Assembly (NCBI GenBank): GCA_947472635.1
Contig: CANJDY010000110.1
Span: 1-8,343, forward strand
Direction: 5' to 3'
Origin: Chitinophagaceae bacterium
GTDB taxonomy: Bacteria > Bacteroidota > Bacteroidia > Chitinophagales > Chitinophagaceae
Length of the DNA: 8,343 bases
The notes beneath the pieces were generated by a model. It had not been told where the DNA came from. It made no database searches and saw only the letters and a list, made by a program, of their open reading frames with translations. A program made the translations under genes and the position numbers. Of this stretch, positions 6,742-8,343 are shown piece by piece (positions within the stretch are counted from its first letter, which is position 1; each line of letters starts with the position of its first letter).

Positions 6742-6769
6742 CCCTCCTAACCTTCTCCGGGAGGAGAAG
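6742..6769 (-). promoter_or_regulatory. mreC ribosome binding site with adjacent hairpin
   Basis: In minus-strand RNA a 7-bp hairpin, CTTCTCC (6769-6763) with loop TCCC and GGAGAAG (6758-6752), is followed three bases later by the mreC Shine-Dalgarno AGGAGGG (6748-6742), seven bases before the ATG. The CCTCC spanning the 5' arm and loop of the hairpin is also complementary to GGAGG in the Shine-Dalgarno, so the two pairings exclude each other. The complementarity is visible; a switch is inferred. Confidence 0.45.
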
Positions 6770-6855
6770 TCTGCACTTGATACATATAGAAAAATTTTCA
6801 TACAATAAAAGAACCGTATCTTTTTAATCATCAGGCGAACAGTATTGGTGAAAGC

Positions 6856-7881
6856 CTATCTCATCACGAACGGATATTTATCATAGTTCTTTAAAGCGAT
6901 ACCGGTTCCGCGTACTACACTTTTCAGCGGATCATCCGCTACATGAACAGGCAATTTTATTTTTGCTGCAATCCGCTTATCAAGCCCCCTCAATAGTGAT
7001 CCCCCACCGGTTAAGTATAAACCTCTACGGTAAATATCCCCCGCCAATTCGGGTGGGGTAGTTTCCAATGCCTTTAATATTGCTTCCTCAATTTTAAAAA
7101 TACTTTTGTCCAATGCCTCTGCCACCTCTTGGTAACTTACAAAAACCTGTTTAGGAATTCCCGTAACCAAATCGCGACCATTAACAGGAATATCGTCGGG
7201 AGGATTATCAAGGTCTTTCAAAGCGGCTCCTACCTGAATTTTAATTTGTTCGGCAGTACGCTCTCCTATCAACAAACTATGATAACGCCGAAGGGCTTCC
7301 ATTATATCAGCTGTAAATTCATCTCCTGCTATTCGAATACTTTGGTCACAAACAATACCCGCCAGTGCAATCACGGTAATGCCCGTAGTTCCACCTCCAA
7401 TATCAATAATCATATTGCCAACCGGCTCTTCTACGTCAATGCCAATTCCCAATGCAGCAGCCATCGGCTCATGAATCAAGTATACTTCTTTAGCTCCTGC
7501 CTGCTCGGCACTATCTCTAACAGCACGTTTTTCAACCTCGGTAATGCTACTGGGAATACAAATCATCATTCTCCAACTGGGCGCAAACAATGGCTTTTTT
7601 GGATAAATCATTTTGATCATTTCCCTGATCATTAATTCTGCGGCATTGAAATCTGCAATTACACCATCCTTCAATGGACGAACAGTGCGAATGCTTTCAT
7701 GGGTTTTTTCATGCATCATCAATGCCTTTTTTCCCACTGCCAAAATATTTTTTGGATTGTTTCTGTCCAACGCCACAATGGAAGGCTCATTTACTACCAC
7801 CTCATCATTGAAGATGATCAAGGTATTTGCAGTACCTAAATCCATTGCAATTTCCTGAGTAAAAAAATTAAAAAGGCCCAT
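6856..7881 (-). CDS. mreB: Actin-like rod-shape protein MreB
   Basis: This 341-residue actin-like ATPase is the usual length for MreB. It forms filaments under the inner membrane that orient the elongasome. Nucleotide-binding motifs are intact: phosphate-1 MDLGTANT (13-20), HEPMAAA (137-143, with the catalytic Glu138), phosphate-2 DIGGGTTG (160-167) and the adenosine motif TGGGSLLRG (291-299). The short hydrophobic start MGLFNFF is a plausible membrane-binding helix. The stretch EALRRYHSLLIGERTAE (195-211) is well conserved in the family. The ATG is supported by the standard position of the first motif; no Shine-Dalgarno precedes it, only A/T-rich DNA. It is the first gene of the mreBCD-mrdA-rodA group and has a promoter-like element just upstream. 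Confidence 0.98.
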   Translation of the reverse strand: MGLFNFFTQEIAMDLGTANTLIIFNDEVVVNEPSIVALDRNNPKNILAVGKKALMMHEKTHESIRTVRPLKDGVIADFNAAELMIREMIKMIYPKKPLFAPSWRMMICIPSSITEVEKRAVRDSAEQAGAKEVYLIHEPMAAALGIGIDVEEPVGNMIIDIGGGTTGITVIALAGIVCDQSIRIAGDEFTADIMEALRRYHSLLIGERTAEQIKIQVGAALKDLDNPPDDIPVNGRDLVTGIPKQVFVSYQEVAEALDKSIFKIEEAILKALETTPPELAGDIYRRGLYLTGGGSLLRGLDKRIAAKIKLPVHVADDPLKSVVRGTGIALKNYDKYPFVMR

Positions 7882-7900
7882 AATTTTTATAGAGAAAAAT

Positions 7901-7933
7901 CAAAAGTAAAGAATGAAGCAAAGTTGGAGTAAA
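7901..7933 (-). promoter_or_regulatory. Putative Bacteroidota-type promoter for mreB
   Basis: On the minus strand TACTTTTG (7908-7901) matches the Bacteroidota -7 consensus TAnnTTTG exactly and lies 19 nt before the mreB ATG. At the expected distance upstream (21-nt spacer) only TTTA (7933-7930) is found instead of TTTG; a TTTG exists (7922-7919) but is just 10 nt away. So the -7 element is good and the -33 element is poor. It would give a very short 5' leader and drive the whole elongasome operon. Confidence 0.45.
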
Positions 7934-8054
7934 TTATTTGAATTAACAACGGTAACCCCTTTATTTTTCAATATTTTATGGAGAGTGCCGGATTAAAGTT
8001 TTTCGCTTACTGATTGTAGTTTTTAATTTTTTTATTTGACGCCTCTCCTTTTTT

Positions 8055-8091
8055 AAAAAGGCTGATGTTTTTGCATTTTTTTGATCAGTCC
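8055..8091 (-). terminator. Weak terminator candidate for purD
   Basis: In minus-strand RNA, GGACTGAT (8091-8084) can pair with ATCAGCC (8066-8060) as a 7-bp stem with one bulged A and a 17-base A-rich loop, followed immediately by TTTTT. An overlapping AT palindrome, CCTTTTTTAAAAAGG (8047-8061), competes for the same bases. Its position, 82 nt after the purD stop, fits a terminator, but the stem is weak. Confidence 0.35.
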
Positions 8092-8172
8092 AAAAGGCGA
8101 AAACCGGGGTCCCCATTTAACGATTCAACTACCTACGCTGGAATTCTTCAATCCAAGTTCTGAATTAAAAGA

Positions 8173-8343
8173 CTATCTAAATTCATATCCAATATCATCT
8201 CGAAAGTAAATTCCATCAAAACAAATTTTTTCAAGCATCCGATTTGATTGGGCAGCGGCTTCCGAAATGCTAGTACCAGAGCTGGTTACAGCCAATACCC
8301 TACCCCCGTTGGTTAGCACTTTTTCTCCCTCTTGGATGGTGCC
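8173..8343 (-). CDS. purD: Phosphoribosylamine-glycine ligase, C-terminal end
   Basis: Read from the right edge, the minus strand gives 56 residues ending in TAG (8175-8173). NGGRVLAVTSSG (12-23 of the fragment) and FDGIYFRDDIGYEFR (42-56) match the C-terminal domain of GAR synthetase, whose usual ending is NGGRVL.VTA and (F/D)GI.(F/Y)R.DIG. The enzyme joins glycine to phosphoribosylamine with ATP in the second step of purine synthesis, in the cytoplasm. The N-terminal and ATP-grasp parts lie outside the window. The frame is clean with no sign of decay. It is upstream of mreB on the same strand, separated by 291 bp, and so probably a separate transcription unit. Confidence 0.88.
   Translation of the reverse strand, partial: GTIQEGEKVLTNGGRVLAVTSSGTSISEAAAQSNRMLEKICFDGIYFRDDIGYEFR

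Larger units (their letters stand above)
7882..8172. other. 291-bp gap between purD and mreB
   Basis: No convincing ORF on either strand. The gap is strongly AT-rich, with several A/T homopolymer tracts. On the minus strand it holds a weak terminator candidate for purD, the palindrome GGGGTCCCC (8106-8114), and a promoter-like element close to mreB. No tRNA- or riboswitch-like structure was recognised by eye. Confidence 0.6.

Noticed and set aside
6836..6860. Possible hairpin with AGGC/GCCT arms after mreB
   Set aside because: Only four or five base pairs with a long loop and no T-run; expected by chance.
7129..7635. 168-codon open frame on the plus strand opposite mreB
   Set aside because: It is wholly antisense to a strongly conserved mreB region, has an Asn/Ser/Thr-rich composition typical of mirrored codons, and shows no domain, signal or ribosome binding site.
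8141..8165. AATTC/GAATT inverted repeat just after the purD stop
   Set aside because: Five-bp AT-rich arms with a 15-base loop; too weak to support a function.

Overview
The window is AT-rich DNA from a member of the Bacteroidota, most likely the family Chitinophagaceae. The lineage call rests on the protein sequences (MreB, RodA, a Spy/CpxP-like protein of a Bacteroidota type), signal-peptide ends such as 'KAQ', near-absent Shine-Dalgarno sequences at most starts, and a TAnnTTTG-type -7 element upstream of mreB. This is inference from remembered family resemblance; no search was run.

Layout. Left plus-strand block (1-752): the 3' end of an unrecognised gene, a very short possible ORF, then a secreted Spy/CpxP-like protein. 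It ends at a 20-bp-stem UUCG hairpin (765-808) lying between convergent genes. The rest is on the minus strand. Read in the direction of transcription from the right edge, it holds the last 56 codons of purD (8343-8173), a 291-bp gap with a weak terminator candidate and a likely promoter, then mreB, mreC, mreD, mrdA (PBP2) and rodA (7881-1705), and last a metallo-beta-lactamase-fold hydrolase (1573-830).

The five central genes make up the classical elongasome. MreB filaments organise MreC and MreD in the inner membrane. PBP2 (transpeptidase) and RodA (SEDS glycosyltransferase) build lateral-wall peptidoglycan. Gene order and short spacings (121, 20, 85 and 38 nt) indicate one operon driven from upstream of mreB. 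The hydrolase follows on the same strand after 131 nt and may be co-transcribed, but nothing links it to wall synthesis.

I found no mobile element, CRISPR array, RNA gene or new multi-gene system. The points worth a second look are small: a TTG-only start for mrdA next to a 7-bp tandem duplication, a hairpin that competes with the strong mreC ribosome binding site, a similar hairpin at the hydrolase start, a polar insertion in RodA, and a tiny in-frame ORF after tandem stop codons upstream of the Spy-like gene.
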